In this document: piece after piece, positions 7,634 to 15,649 of the stretch | How positions within the stretch are numbered: position 1 is the first letter of the stretch | Layout of the letters: every line of letters begins with the position of its first letter | Assembly (NCBI RefSeq): GCF_015244675.1 | Contig: NZ_JABCQO010000008.1 | Span: forward strand, 82,798-146,797 | Source: Gluconobacter cerevisiae | Lineage (GTDB): Bacteria; Pseudomonadota; Alphaproteobacteria; Acetobacterales; Acetobacteraceae | Reading direction: 5' to 3' | DNA: 64,000 bases | Notes under the pieces: model-generated | What the model was told of the DNA's origin: nothing | The model's database searches: none | Seen by the model: the letters and a program-made list of their open reading frames with translations, nothing else | Made by a program: the position numbers and the translations under genes

Positions 7634-7818
7634 TGGTTAGAGGCATCGGACTTGCTTCCTACGGCGGGGTCCGATGCCTTTTCTTTTTCCATTTCCTGCC
7701 GAAGCAAGAACGTGATGTGCGCACCCATAGTGCGCTCCTGCTGTTTCGCGCGACGTTGAAGGAAATCCTTCACGCTTTGCTCAAGTCGGATGTGGATTTG
7801 GGGGTCTCGTATGGTCAT
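7630..7818 (-). CDS. arc: Arc-like ribbon-helix-helix repressor
   Basis: A 62-residue protein with an MetJ/Arc strand (IRDPQIHIRLEQSVKDFLQR) and two helices, then a charged tail. ATG 7818 has AGGAG upstream but with short spacing; ATG 7833 is an alternative. Its stop overlaps the start of antirepressor 1. As in P22, an Arc-like protein ahead of the antirepressor should shut off its own operon through the palindromes at 7828-7890. Confidence 0.78.
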   Translation of the reverse strand: MTIRDPQIHIRLEQSVKDFLQRRAKQQERTMGAHITFLLRQEMEKEKASDPAVGSKSDASNQ

Positions 7819-7827
7819 GGCTCCTGC

Positions 7828-7890
7828 TACCATTTTGGTATAAATCACTAATACCAATTTGGTATCATTGCCGTCAATACCAAATTGGTA
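7828..7890. promoter_or_regulatory. immI-like operators, cassette 1
   Basis: Three 13-bp palindromes of one type lie between the divergent RHH genes: TACCATTTTGGTA (7828-7840), TACCAATTTGGTA (7852-7864) and TACCAAATTGGTA (7878-7890). Centres are 24 and 26 bp apart. A leftward promoter is readable: -35 TTGACG (complement of 7872-7877), a 17-bp spacer and -10 GTATTA (complement of 7849-7854). The middle operator covers the -10 and part of the spacer, so repressor binding would block the arc-antirepressor operon. Confidence 0.82.
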
Positions 7891-7902
7891 CACCGTCAAA
7901 AA

Positions 7903-8169
7903 ATGACAAAAAACGAGTCTCAGATCCATGTTCGAGTACCAGACGACCTAAAGTCTCACCTGGAGGAATCTGCCAAAAATTCTGGCCGCTCGTTGAATGC
8001 AGAGGTAGTCAAAAGACTGGAAGCATCAGTCTCGTTAGATGCTATCCCTACAAACATGGCTGAATTTGATGCTCAATATCTTGAGGCGGCTGAGATGTAT
8101 GTAATGGTTGCGGATGATGCATCTGTGATGCGGCTATTATCAAAACGATTTTTAAATAGAGAAAAATAA
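7903..8169 (+). CDS. mnt: Mnt-like ribbon-helix-helix repressor
   Basis: An 88-residue protein with an RHH domain (SQIHVRVPDDLKSHLEESAK, then SLNAEVVKRLEASV) and a ~40-residue C-terminal helix that could serve for oligomerisation, as in P22 Mnt. It faces the Arc-like gene across three shared operators and is followed by the Ltp-domain gene. ATG 7903 was chosen; an in-frame TTG at 7885 would start inside an operator. In P22, Mnt blocks ant in the lysogen; the same role is inferred. Confidence 0.8.
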   Translation: MTKNESQIHVRVPDDLKSHLEESAKNSGRSLNAEVVKRLEASVSLDAIPTNMAEFDAQYLEAAEMYVMVADDASVMRLLSKRFLNREK

Positions 8170-8239
8170 TCCTTTTGGGGAATTTCTATTCCGAAACCGT
8201 CATATTAATAATATATTATATAATTAAGGATTTCTTCTG

Positions 8240-8725
8240 TTGAAAAGAATATTCAAATACATTTCATGTATTTTTTTCTCTATATTTTGCCTCGGTATAA
8301 TCGGGCAATTAATTTCTCCAACAAAAAATTTTAATAATAATAGCGCAGCACAGCCGCGTCCTGATGTTGAAGAAAATAACTCCTCTCTCTTCGGGCAAAA
8401 TAATCTGACTTCCGTTCAAAATAACGCAGTCAGGTCAGCGATAAATTACTTAAACATGTCTGGTTTTTCACGAGCTGGTCTTATCCATCAACTATCTTCT
8501 GATGCTGGAGATGGTTACCCAGTAGCCGATGCTACTGTCGCACTGGACAGCTTGGCTGTAGACTGGAATGAAAATGCAGTCCGGTCTGCCAAACAGTACC
8601 TTGAAGTGTCAGGATTCTCCTGTAAGGGCCTGATTCACCAATTGTCTTCAACAGCTGGGGATAAATATACACTAGGCCAGGCAACTTACGGCGCCCATAA
8701 AGCCGGAGCGTGCGGGCCAACGTGA
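8240..8725 (+). CDS. Ltp-domain membrane-anchored protein, putative superinfection exclusion
   Basis: A 161-residue protein with a TTG start and an AAGGA site. Residues 1-28 are one hydrophobic anchor with cysteines (KYISCIFFSIFCLGIIG), but no perfect lipobox. Two repeats follow: AVRSAINYLNMSGFSRAGLI and AVRSAKQYLEVSGFSCKGLI, each continuing with HQLSS and a glycine-rich turn. These match the Ltp family, named from the superinfection-exclusion lipoprotein of Streptococcus phage TP-J34, where the repeats block DNA injection. Position beside Mnt equals that of sieA in P22. AT-rich compared with the phage core. Confidence 0.8.
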   Translation: MKRIFKYISCIFFSIFCLGIIGQLISPTKNFNNNSAAQPRPDVEENNSSLFGQNNLTSVQNNAVRSAINYLNMSGFSRAGLIHQLSSDAGDGYPVADATVALDSLAVDWNENAVRSAKQYLEVSGFSCKGLIHQLSSTAGDKYTLGQATYGAHKAGACGPT

Positions 8726-8888
8726 AAGGTTCCCTCCCCCCGCATATTGTGGTTTGGAAAACTCCGCGACGAAAATGCATCTTTGCGTACCGGTTAACCC
8801 AAAAGGCCAGCATGTCCCACTACATAGAAACATGCTCGTGGGAAATGAGGTCATGGCCCTCCCCTAGTATCTGAACCCTTGGGCGGAA

Positions 8889-9074
8889 GTGCGGAGGTTG
8901 CGCGCCCAGTTGCGCAGCGAGAGCGATCATTATTCAGAACGGCATGCAGGATTCATGCGGCACACTGACAGCCAGAAGCGGGAGATTGAGCGGCTCAAGA
9001 CGCGGGTTGCTGAGCTGGAGCCGTGCGATCCGAAGCCGGGACGTGTGAAGGTGACGCGGAAGCCACGATCATGA
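8889..9074 (+). CDS. Small coiled-coil protein
   Basis: A GTG-started 61-residue protein that is mostly charged helix ([17 protein letters not shown]), likely a short coiled coil. No clear ribosome-binding site apart from GGCGGAAG just before the start. Function unknown. The 160 bases before it hold no gene I can support. Confidence 0.35.
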   Translation: MRRLRAQLRSESDHYSERHAGFMRHTDSQKREIERLKTRVAELEPCDPKPGRVKVTRKPRS

Positions 9075-9096
9075 GCCAGATGTGGGAGTTCTGAGC

Positions 9097-9258
9097 ATGA
9101 CCAGAGGAAGAGGTAAGATCGCACCCAAACCCGCCAAACAAAACCTCCCTTCCAAGGTCTGTCCTGTCTGCGACCGTCCGTTCACTTGGCGCAAGAAATG
9201 GGCAAAGGTTTGGGATCAGGTTCGGTATTGCTCCGAGGCTTGTAAGGGCGGTCGGTAG
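9097..9258 (+). CDS. DUF2256-type zinc-ribbon protein
   Basis: A 53-residue basic protein with CPVC and, 24 residues later, YCSEACK, framing [19 protein letters not shown]. This is the signature of DUF2256, a tiny four-cysteine zinc-binding family found on bacterial chromosomes. It is unusual within a prophage. The four cysteines look intact, so a folded metal-binding protein is expected; its function is not known. AGAGGAAG-like purines lie only inside the coding start, so translation may be weak or coupled. Confidence 0.7.
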   Translation: MTRGRGKIAPKPAKQNLPSKVCPVCDRPFTWRKKWAKVWDQVRYCSEACKGGR

Positions 9259-9284
9259 GAATTTAGCAGTAGATTGGACAAAAA

Positions 9285-9968
9285 GTGAATATTGAAGAAT
9301 TAAAAGACAAAAAACTTTGGAGCTATATAAAATTCTTTTCACTCGTTTTTTCGATTCCAATTTCCATTGTTTCTGCCTTTGTAATGGTTTTCATAATCTG
9401 GAATGACTCCGAAGACTCAGTATCTTCTTGGGTATCTTCAGGAGCTTCTGTGATTAGTGCCTTAGCTACGATTGGTGTTGGGGTGTTTGCTTATAAAATT
9501 GCCCAGAAACAGAACGATTCGGGTCAAATTGGTGTTTTAATAGATGTTTCTCGGTATTTTTCAGATTCAATAAATTCAAATTTCACTTCGATGACTAGCG
9601 CTTCATCTCAACACTTGGCTGACATGGAATTTCCCTCAAATTACATAGGCGATTATATACAAATGGGGGAAATTATAAAAAGCGTATCAAGTGATACGAC
9701 AGCAGATACCTCGAAAATAGTCTTTAAATCGCTTATTTCGCCCATGGCATGGAACGAATTAGAGACTGGGAAACTATTGTGGAATTTCATAAACTATGAA
9801 CTGAAGAGCAGAGGTATAGAGTTTTCATTATTAACTGAAGATGAAAAGAAAATATTTATCACGATATACCGTCAATATAAAGACTCACAAAATAACTTCT
9901 GCAAACTAGTTAATATAGAAAATAGAGAATATTGGATTCAAATAGAAAAAAGATTACAAATAAACTAG
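9285..9968 (+). CDS. AT-rich two-helix membrane protein
   Basis: A 227-residue protein with two N-terminal membrane segments (~14-40 FFSLVFSIPISIVSAFVMVF and ~52-72 SVISALATIGVGVFAYKIA) and a ~150-residue cytoplasmic helical domain. Composition is strongly AT-rich and unlike the phage core, so it looks like a moron gene. The layout, a membrane anchor with a soluble sensor-like tail, recalls phage-borne exclusion or abortive-infection proteins, but no family is recognised. The 259 bases after it hold inverted repeats only. Confidence 0.6.
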   Translation: MNIEELKDKKLWSYIKFFSLVFSIPISIVSAFVMVFIIWNDSEDSVSSWVSSGASVISALATIGVGVFAYKIAQKQNDSGQIGVLIDVSRYFSDSINSNFTSMTSASSQHLADMEFPSNYIGDYIQMGEIIKSVSSDTTADTSKIVFKSLISPMAWNELETGKLLWNFINYELKSRGIEFSLLTEDEKKIFITIYRQYKDSQNNFCKLVNIENREYWIQIEKRLQIN

Positions 9969-10020
9969 AAATTTTTTTAAAATTATTCAATATTATAATC
10001 TCCATATATTTACATTATTC

Positions 10021-10090
10021 GCGCGATTAACTTAATATTGTTGATCGCGCAATCACAGAATAATGGTAAGCCTGTGATATTTCGTCACAG
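10021..10090. promoter_or_regulatory. Inverted-repeat cluster between moron and late genes
   Basis: GCGCGAT (10021-10027) pairs with ATCGCGC (10044-10050), a possible terminator stem without a T-run. Next, TCACAG (10053-10058), CTGTGA (10072-10077) and TCACAG (10085-10090) form two overlapping palindromes; the second reads TGTGATATTTCGTCACA. This could control the late region that starts at 10228. No promoter can be called with confidence. Confidence 0.35.
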
Positions 10091-10227
10091 CCTTCCTTGC
10101 GCCCAACAAAGCACAACGATAGATTCTGTTTATGAAAGATCCTTCTACTAAGAGGGTTAAGCATCCTACCATTCATTTTAACGCTTCCTCCTTGTACAGA
10201 CACCCTCCCCTGTACTAACCTGCTCCC

Positions 10228-10860
10228 ATGCCAGCAGCCCAGAAATCCCGCGCCGGACTCGGCGATACGATCCGCCAGTTTTCGACGCCGAAGACGATCC
10301 GAAAAACGGCATTCATCCCAGTCAAAGCGGAGGATAATTCCCCGACGCCGGAACGGCTTTCAAAGGGGGACTATGAGTGGCAGGGCAAGAAGCGGATCAA
10401 GCTGAATACCGTCAACGCTCTGCACATGGCTGGCGACATCAACGGCGATGCAGTCACCGCCGCGAAATGGTGGATCTGCGATTATGTGTTTGCGAACCAT
10501 GGATATTTGGACATTTTGAGTGACGTCCTGCCGTCTGGATACGAGAAGGGCGACGTCCACACATTCGCAATTTCCCGTGGGAATGCGGCCGAACGTATCG
10601 GCATGATCCGCGATCGGCTCGGGTTCTGCGCTCATGTACGGCTGGAGATGATGCTGGCTCGGGAACTGTCGTTCTCAGCCATGGGAGCGGCGCTTTACCC
10701 GGCTCTCGGAAAAGCTCTTCAACGCGGAAAGGTCTCCGCTCAATGCGCGCTCATTCTTGAGCAGCTCCCCGCGGTCTATACAGACACTCGCCGAGAAATC
10801 AGGCAGCGGATCGAACGCAACGCCGCCGAGAAAGGGCTTGTACCTGCCAGCGCGCCCTGA
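10228..10860 (+). CDS. Hypothetical protein upstream of terminase
   Basis: A 210-residue protein with a basic, proline-containing N-terminus and a compact mixed middle (ALHMAGDINGDAVTAAKWWICDYVFANHG). I do not recognise the family. Its position between the early/moron region and the packaging genes is where late regulators are found in lambdoid phages, so a role in late gene activation is possible. A TTGCGC-CTGTA-GCGCAA hairpin follows the stop. Confidence 0.5.
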   Translation: MPAAQKSRAGLGDTIRQFSTPKTIRKTAFIPVKAEDNSPTPERLSKGDYEWQGKKRIKLNTVNALHMAGDINGDAVTAAKWWICDYVFANHGYLDILSDVLPSGYEKGDVHTFAISRGNAAERIGMIRDRLGFCAHVRLEMMLARELSFSAMGAALYPALGKALQRGKVSAQCALILEQLPAVYTDTRREIRQRIERNAAEKGLVPASAP

Positions 10861-10920
10861 TACGGTTGGGCAACACTGAAGAATTGCGCCTGTAGCGCAA
10901 AATATCCCGGACAATTCGCT

Positions 10921-11271
10921 ATGCCCTCACCCGCCCTCACAGTCGGTGATGTGGTGTGGTGGAAGAGTGGCCGCTATCTAGTTGTCTCCCTGACACATTA
11001 CAGCGTGGCGATTTGCCCGATTGTTCTATGCCCGGTTCCAAGTCATCGGGCAGATGTGAAGCCCTCCTGGTTCGACGCGATCAATCTTCGCGTTGATTGC
11101 GAAGCTGCAATCAGGTGTGTGCCCTTTGGTGTCCCTGTTCGCTTTGTGGAACCTGCGGGATATCAGGCGACCGGGGAATTGGTGGCGCGTGTCAGGTTGG
11201 CTATCGGTCGAGAAGTTTCGGCGCGACAGCTTGAGGAAGCTCACGGTTTCTCGCTGTTGCAAGCCATGTAG
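10921..11271 (+). CDS. Small SH3-like protein, possibly PemK-like
   Basis: A 116-residue protein opening with PALTVGDVVWWKSGRYLVVS, a pattern seen in MazF/PemK and related SH3-type beta barrels, then a strand-rich middle and a C-terminal helix. No antitoxin gene lies directly beside it, so a toxin call is weak; a capsid- or packaging-linked small protein is equally possible. Confidence 0.4.
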   Translation: MPSPALTVGDVVWWKSGRYLVVSLTHYSVAICPIVLCPVPSHRADVKPSWFDAINLRVDCEAAIRCVPFGVPVRFVEPAGYQATGELVARVRLAIGREVSARQLEEAHGFSLLQAM

Positions 11272-11441
11272 CTCTGTAGGTGCTCTCGTTACGGTTCTCA
11301 TTTCAAAACTGAGAGACCTGATCTCCCGTGAGGCCGTTCCACAGGTAAACATAATCGACGCAACGCATAAATAGGCCTCGCACCCTTAAATGACGGACGG
11401 TGAGACAGGCAGCGTTTTCCCATTCAAAAAGGATCAAGCCT

Positions 11442-11903
11442 ATGGCTGGGCGAAAAGGTCTGGCTAAAGGTCGGACGACAACGAAAACAACACGCTCAAC
11501 GCGTAATCCGCGTGAGATATTCCTGCAGCATCTTCGCAAAACGTCGAACATTTCGGAGTCTGCAAGAATAGCGTTGATTGACCGGGCAACCGCCTACAAA
11601 TGGCGTGAGGCCGATCCCGAATTTGCCCGGGCATGGGAAGATGCGATTGACGAGGCAACCGATGCTTTGGAAGCTGAGGCACGTCGTAGGGCATTGGATG
11701 GTCATGAGGAGTACGTCATCTCCATGGGGCAGATTGTCCGCGATCCCGAGACGGGCAAACCCCTTGTGCAGCGGAAGTTCAGCGACAGTCTGACTACCTT
11801 GCTTCTAAAGGCGCATCGACCTGAGAAGTACCGGGAACGGCATGACGTTCAACAGAGCGGTGCCATCGCCGTCACCATCACCTCGGATGACAATGCGCTG
11901 TAA
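11442..11903 (+). CDS. terS: Terminase small subunit
   Basis: A 153-residue protein with a basic N-terminus, a helix-turn-helix (NISESARIALIDRATAYKWR) for recognising phage DNA, and a helical oligomerisation part (EATDALEAEARRRALDG). AAGGA precedes the ATG; an upstream GTG would add 14 residues. It is directly followed by the large subunit, the usual order, and together they package DNA into proheads. Confidence 0.85.
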   Translation: MAGRKGLAKGRTTTKTTRSTRNPREIFLQHLRKTSNISESARIALIDRATAYKWREADPEFARAWEDAIDEATDALEAEARRRALDGHEEYVISMGQIVRDPETGKPLVQRKFSDSLTTLLLKAHRPEKYRERHDVQQSGAIAVTITSDDNAL

Positions 11904-11906
11904 TCC

Positions 11907-13217
11907 ATGGTTGCCACACTGAACCCCGCTCAGGCCGACGCAAATCGTCTTCTAGGCTCTCCAGCAACGCATATCCTCCTTCGCGGTGGCTCTCGGTCGG
12001 GTAAGACTTTCCTGTTGATCCGCGCCATTATCATACGGGCGGTGAAGGCTCCGGGCTCGCGGCACGGTATCTTCCGTCACCGCTTCAATGCCCTGAAGCA
12101 CACGATTATCGGCGACACGTTCCCGAAGGTCATGCGACTTTGCTTCCCGGATCTGCCATACACGCTCAACCGGACTGATTGGTACGTCACCCTTCCGAAT
12201 GGCTCGGAGATCCTGTTTCACGGCTTGGACAGTTCGGAGCGGACCGAGAAGATCCTTGGGCTTGAGTTCGCGACTGTTTACATGAACGAAGCAAGCCAGA
12301 TCAGCTACGCGGCACGGAATATGCTGCTGACCCGCTTGGCGCAGAAAACCTGTCTCTCAGTCAAGGAATACATCGACGCCAACCCGCCAACGACTTCGCA
12401 CTGGCTCTATAGTCTGTTTGAGCGGAAGGTTGAGCCCAAGGGCGGAGACCCCCTGCCCGACCCTGCCGATTACGCGACGATGCAGATCAACCCGGACGCG
12501 AACCGAGCAAACCTGTCGCCCGAATATCTGAAACAGCTTGAATCCCTGCCCGAGAAGGAGCGTCAGCGCTTTCTATTTGGCAATTACCAGACAGCCATTG
12601 ATGGCGCGCTCTGGACTCTGGACCTTATCAAACGCTCGGCACCGATAGCGGATGCAAACCGCGATGGGGTGCTGTTGCAGATGCGTCGAATTGTTGTCTC
12701 AGTCGACCCCTCCGGATGCTCCGGTCCCGAAGACTACCGTTCTGACGAAATTGGCATTGCGGTGACGGGAGTGGACCGTGATGGCACTGGTCACGTTCTT
12801 GCTGATCTCACCTGTCGTCAGGGACCAGCAGGATGGGCAAAAGTCGCTCTGGATGCACTGGATCTGTGGAAAGCGGATCGGATTGTCGCTGAACGGAACT
12901 TTGGCGGCGCGATGGTTGAGCAGACGATCCGATCTGTCCGAGCAACTGCTCCGGTTAAACTGGTCACAGCTTCCCGTGGGAAATATGCTCGAGCCGAGCC
13001 AATTGCCGCCCTCTACGAACAGGGCAAGGTTATGCATCACGGCCGGTTCCCGGATCTTGAGGACCAGATGTGCCAGTTCTCGGCCTCTGGCTTCCAAGGC
13101 GCCCGCTCACCCGACCGTGCAGACGCGATGGTTTGGGGTCTGACGGAAGTCATGCTTGAGGACCAGCCGTCTAACGGCTTCCGGCGTCTAACCCCCGCTG
13201 AAATGGCAATGATCTAG
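11907..13217 (+). CDS. terL: Terminase large subunit
   Basis: A 436-residue packaging motor. Walker A is GGSRSGKT near residue 27, the Walker B-like strand is ATVYMNEASQ near residue 130, and the C-terminal nuclease carries acidic residues in VSVDPSG (~residue 270), VAERNFGG and SPDRADAM. The first domain uses ATP to move DNA into the prohead and the second cuts the concatemer. It begins three bases after terS. Confidence 0.92.
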   Translation: MVATLNPAQADANRLLGSPATHILLRGGSRSGKTFLLIRAIIIRAVKAPGSRHGIFRHRFNALKHTIIGDTFPKVMRLCFPDLPYTLNRTDWYVTLPNGSEILFHGLDSSERTEKILGLEFATVYMNEASQISYAARNMLLTRLAQKTCLSVKEYIDANPPTTSHWLYSLFERKVEPKGGDPLPDPADYATMQINPDANRANLSPEYLKQLESLPEKERQRFLFGNYQTAIDGALWTLDLIKRSAPIADANRDGVLLQMRRIVVSVDPSGCSGPEDYRSDEIGIAVTGVDRDGTGHVLADLTCRQGPAGWAKVALDALDLWKADRIVAERNFGGAMVEQTIRSVRATAPVKLVTASRGKYARAEPIAALYEQGKVMHHGRFPDLEDQMCQFSASGFQGARSPDRADAMVWGLTEVMLEDQPSNGFRRLTPAEMAMI

Positions 13218-13226
13218 GATTTATCT

Positions 13227-14750
13227 ATGTGGCCTTTCACCCGCAAGCGAGCAGTGGACACAACGCGGGTCCGGGTGGAACCGCGCATTGCCGAGGCAAC
13301 CCCCTCTCCATTCAATGGGGACGTATGGCGCGAGGTGGAGCGTGGCCTCTCTCGTGGGGCGGACCGGCCTTCATACGCCCTTTACCGTCCACTTGACGGC
13401 GTGCGGCCGAAGGCGTCTCCCATTGCGCAGGACAGCGCCATACCGCCTGCCGTTCAGAACTTCATGAATAACGCTGTGGCAGATGGGGTGGCCTTCATGG
13501 GCTATCCGCGCCTGGCCGCCATGGCTCAGCGGGCCGAATACCGTCATATCGTCGGAACACTGGCCGAGGAATCGACCCGCGAATGGATCGAGTTTCGTGC
13601 AGCGGACGGGGAAGATAAATCAGAACGCCTGAAGGATCTCCGATCAGAATTTACGCGCCTGAAGGTACGGGAGCGGTTTCGTCAGCTCTCGGAATATGAC
13701 GGCTTTTATGGTCTCGGGATGCTTTATCTGGATACAGGCTTGCCGACACGTTCTCCGGATCTTGCCACACCTCTTCTCGTCGAACCTGAAACCATCGGCA
13801 TTGGCGCTCTCAAGTCGCTGCGGGTAATTGACCCGATCTGGATTAGTCCGAACGACTACAACGCTGCAGACCCCCTAAAATCCGCTTTCTATCGCCCATC
13901 CACATGGTGGGTGCAGGGCGCGAACCTGCACGAAAGTCGTCTTTTGCGTTTCGTATCTCGCGACGTGCCAGACATTCTGAAGCCATCATACAATTTTGGC
14001 GGGATGTCTCTGACCCAGATGGCCAAGCCTTATGTCGATAACTGGCTCAGAACGCGACAGTCCGTGGCAGATCTGATTAACGGCTGCTCCATCGTTAATC
14101 TGAAAACCGATCTCATGGCCACCATGCAAAAAGTAGGCGTTGGCGGCCTAATTGACCGCGTGCAGTCATTTATCAAGTTTCGCTCCAACCGTGGCGTTAT
14201 GCTTACGGACAAGGAAAAAGAAGAGCTTCAGATCCTTTCGGCCAATCTGGCGGGGCTGGACAAGCTTCAGGCTCAGGCACTGGAACAAATCTGTGTTGTC
14301 GCCCAGATGCCACTGGTCAAGTTTACGGGTATATCTCCATCCGGGCTCAATGCTTCGTCGGATGGTGAAATCAGGGTCTGGTATGACCGGGTCGCCGCCT
14401 ATCAGGAACAGTTCTTCCGCCCTCACCTCACGCGAGTGATGCGCATCATCATGCTGTCTTTATGGGGGAAGATTGATGAAAGCATCGATTTCGCATTCAT
14501 CCCGCTCTGGCAGATGGATGACGCCGCCAAAGCTGCGATCCTCAAGACCAAGGCTGATACCGTGGTTGAACTGATCGAAGCCGGGGTCGTATCGCCAGAG
14601 GAAGGGCGCAAGGTCGTGGCTGACGACCCGGATAGCCCGTTTGACGGCATTGATGTTGATGATGTTCCGCCGCCCCCAGAAGATGGAGACGATCATATCT
14701 CTCTGTTGTCAGATCCGGCGGCGGGGAATGTAGGGGCAAGTGGGGTTTAG
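13227..14750 (+). CDS. Portal protein, DUF1073 type
   Basis: A 507-residue protein with the DUF1073 portal layout: AAMAQRAEYRHIVGTLAEES near residue 98, a conserved YDGFYGLGMLYLD strand, the long stem/crown helices, and the SPSGLNASSDGEIRVWYDRV segment near residue 375. Portals form the dodecameric DNA gate of the capsid. The acidic C-terminus (DDVPPPPEDGDD) is typical. Some DUF1073 proteins are labelled Acb1-like, but I see no paired HxT phosphoesterase motifs here, so a portal only is the better call. Confidence 0.85.
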   Translation: MWPFTRKRAVDTTRVRVEPRIAEATPSPFNGDVWREVERGLSRGADRPSYALYRPLDGVRPKASPIAQDSAIPPAVQNFMNNAVADGVAFMGYPRLAAMAQRAEYRHIVGTLAEESTREWIEFRAADGEDKSERLKDLRSEFTRLKVRERFRQLSEYDGFYGLGMLYLDTGLPTRSPDLATPLLVEPETIGIGALKSLRVIDPIWISPNDYNAADPLKSAFYRPSTWWVQGANLHESRLLRFVSRDVPDILKPSYNFGGMSLTQMAKPYVDNWLRTRQSVADLINGCSIVNLKTDLMATMQKVGVGGLIDRVQSFIKFRSNRGVMLTDKEKEELQILSANLAGLDKLQAQALEQICVVAQMPLVKFTGISPSGLNASSDGEIRVWYDRVAAYQEQFFRPHLTRVMRIIMLSLWGKIDESIDFAFIPLWQMDDAAKAAILKTKADTVVELIEAGVVSPEEGRKVVADDPDSPFDGIDVDDVPPPPEDGDDHISLLSDPAAGNVGASGV

Positions 14751-14827
14751 GGGGCATCTCGATCAATCAAGGCGAACCTACATAACCATAGAGCCGCCCT
14801 TCGGCGTACTTTTGATCGGAGATCGCC

Positions 14828-15649
14828 ATGGCTTTACGTTGCGAGTCTGCGCAGCCGCGTAAGCATCCTACGACACTCAAGCCTGTCCGACCCAATGCCG
14901 GAGTTGAGATTGCCTACTATAAGGCTCTCATGGCTCTGATCGACGAAATGGACGCCAGCCTCACATATTGGCTCAAGATAAACTACCGGAAGCACGAAGC
15001 AGCCATAGCGCAGGACAGCGTGGCGGACGAACTTCAGAAGGTCATGAACCGTCTGACGGCCCGCTGGCGCAGTCTGTTCGATGACCGGGCGCGGAAGATG
15101 GCGGAGACGCAGGCGGGGAAGTGGCAGAAGGGCGCTGACACATCGCTGATGAGCAAGCTGAAGCAGGCCGGATTTGCAGTGAAGTTCAGGCCATCTAAGG
15201 CTGTGACGGATGTGTTAGATGGCGTAATCAATGAGAACGTCGGGCTGATCAAAAGCATCGCCGAGCAGCATTTAAGCGACGTCTCGGCGATGGTTCAGCG
15301 TTCCGTCCTGGCTGGGCGCGATTTGTCTACGCTGACGACCGAATTGCAGGACCGCTACGGCATAACGAAACGCCGTGCCGCCTTTATCGCCCGGGATCAG
15401 AACAACAAGGCCACGTCCTTCATTACTCGAAGGCGGCAGATCGATCTGGGGCTGACCGAGGCAATCTGGTGTCATTCGAGTGCGGGCAAGCATCCCCGGC
15501 CAAACCACGTGAAGGCCGGCCGTGAGCGGCTTCGCTACGACATTCGCAAAGGTGCGGACGTGGACGGAGATGGCAAGCTGATTTTCCCGGGCGAGGAGCC
15601 GAACTGCCGGTGCACGTCAAGGGTGATCGTGAGTGGATTTGATGACTGA
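14828..15649 (+). CDS. Mu F-like head morphogenesis protein
   Basis: A 273-residue minor head protein. The C-terminal ~110 residues follow the phage Mu gpF/SPP1 gp7 pattern: RAAFIARDQNNKATSFITRR, SSAGKHPRPNHVKAGRERL, and the closing FPGEEPNCRC with paired cysteines. It normally sits in small copy number inside the capsid and helps assembly or DNA ejection. Its 3' end overlaps the next gene. Confidence 0.88.
   Translation: MALRCESAQPRKHPTTLKPVRPNAGVEIAYYKALMALIDEMDASLTYWLKINYRKHEAAIAQDSVADELQKVMNRLTARWRSLFDDRARKMAETQAGKWQKGADTSLMSKLKQAGFAVKFRPSKAVTDVLDGVINENVGLIKSIAEQHLSDVSAMVQRSVLAGRDLSTLTTELQDRYGITKRRAAFIARDQNNKATSFITRRRQIDLGLTEAIWCHSSAGKHPRPNHVKAGRERLRYDIRKGADVDGDGKLIFPGEEPNCRCTSRVIVSGFDD

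Noticed and set aside
10921..11271. Stand-alone PemK toxin
   Set aside because: The opening fits an SH3-like barrel, but no antitoxin partner is adjacent and key toxin residues could not be confirmed.
13227..14750. Portal protein as an Acb1-type anti-CBASS enzyme
   Set aside because: DUF1073 proteins are sometimes labelled Acb1-like, but the paired HxT motifs of the phosphoesterase were not found in this sequence.
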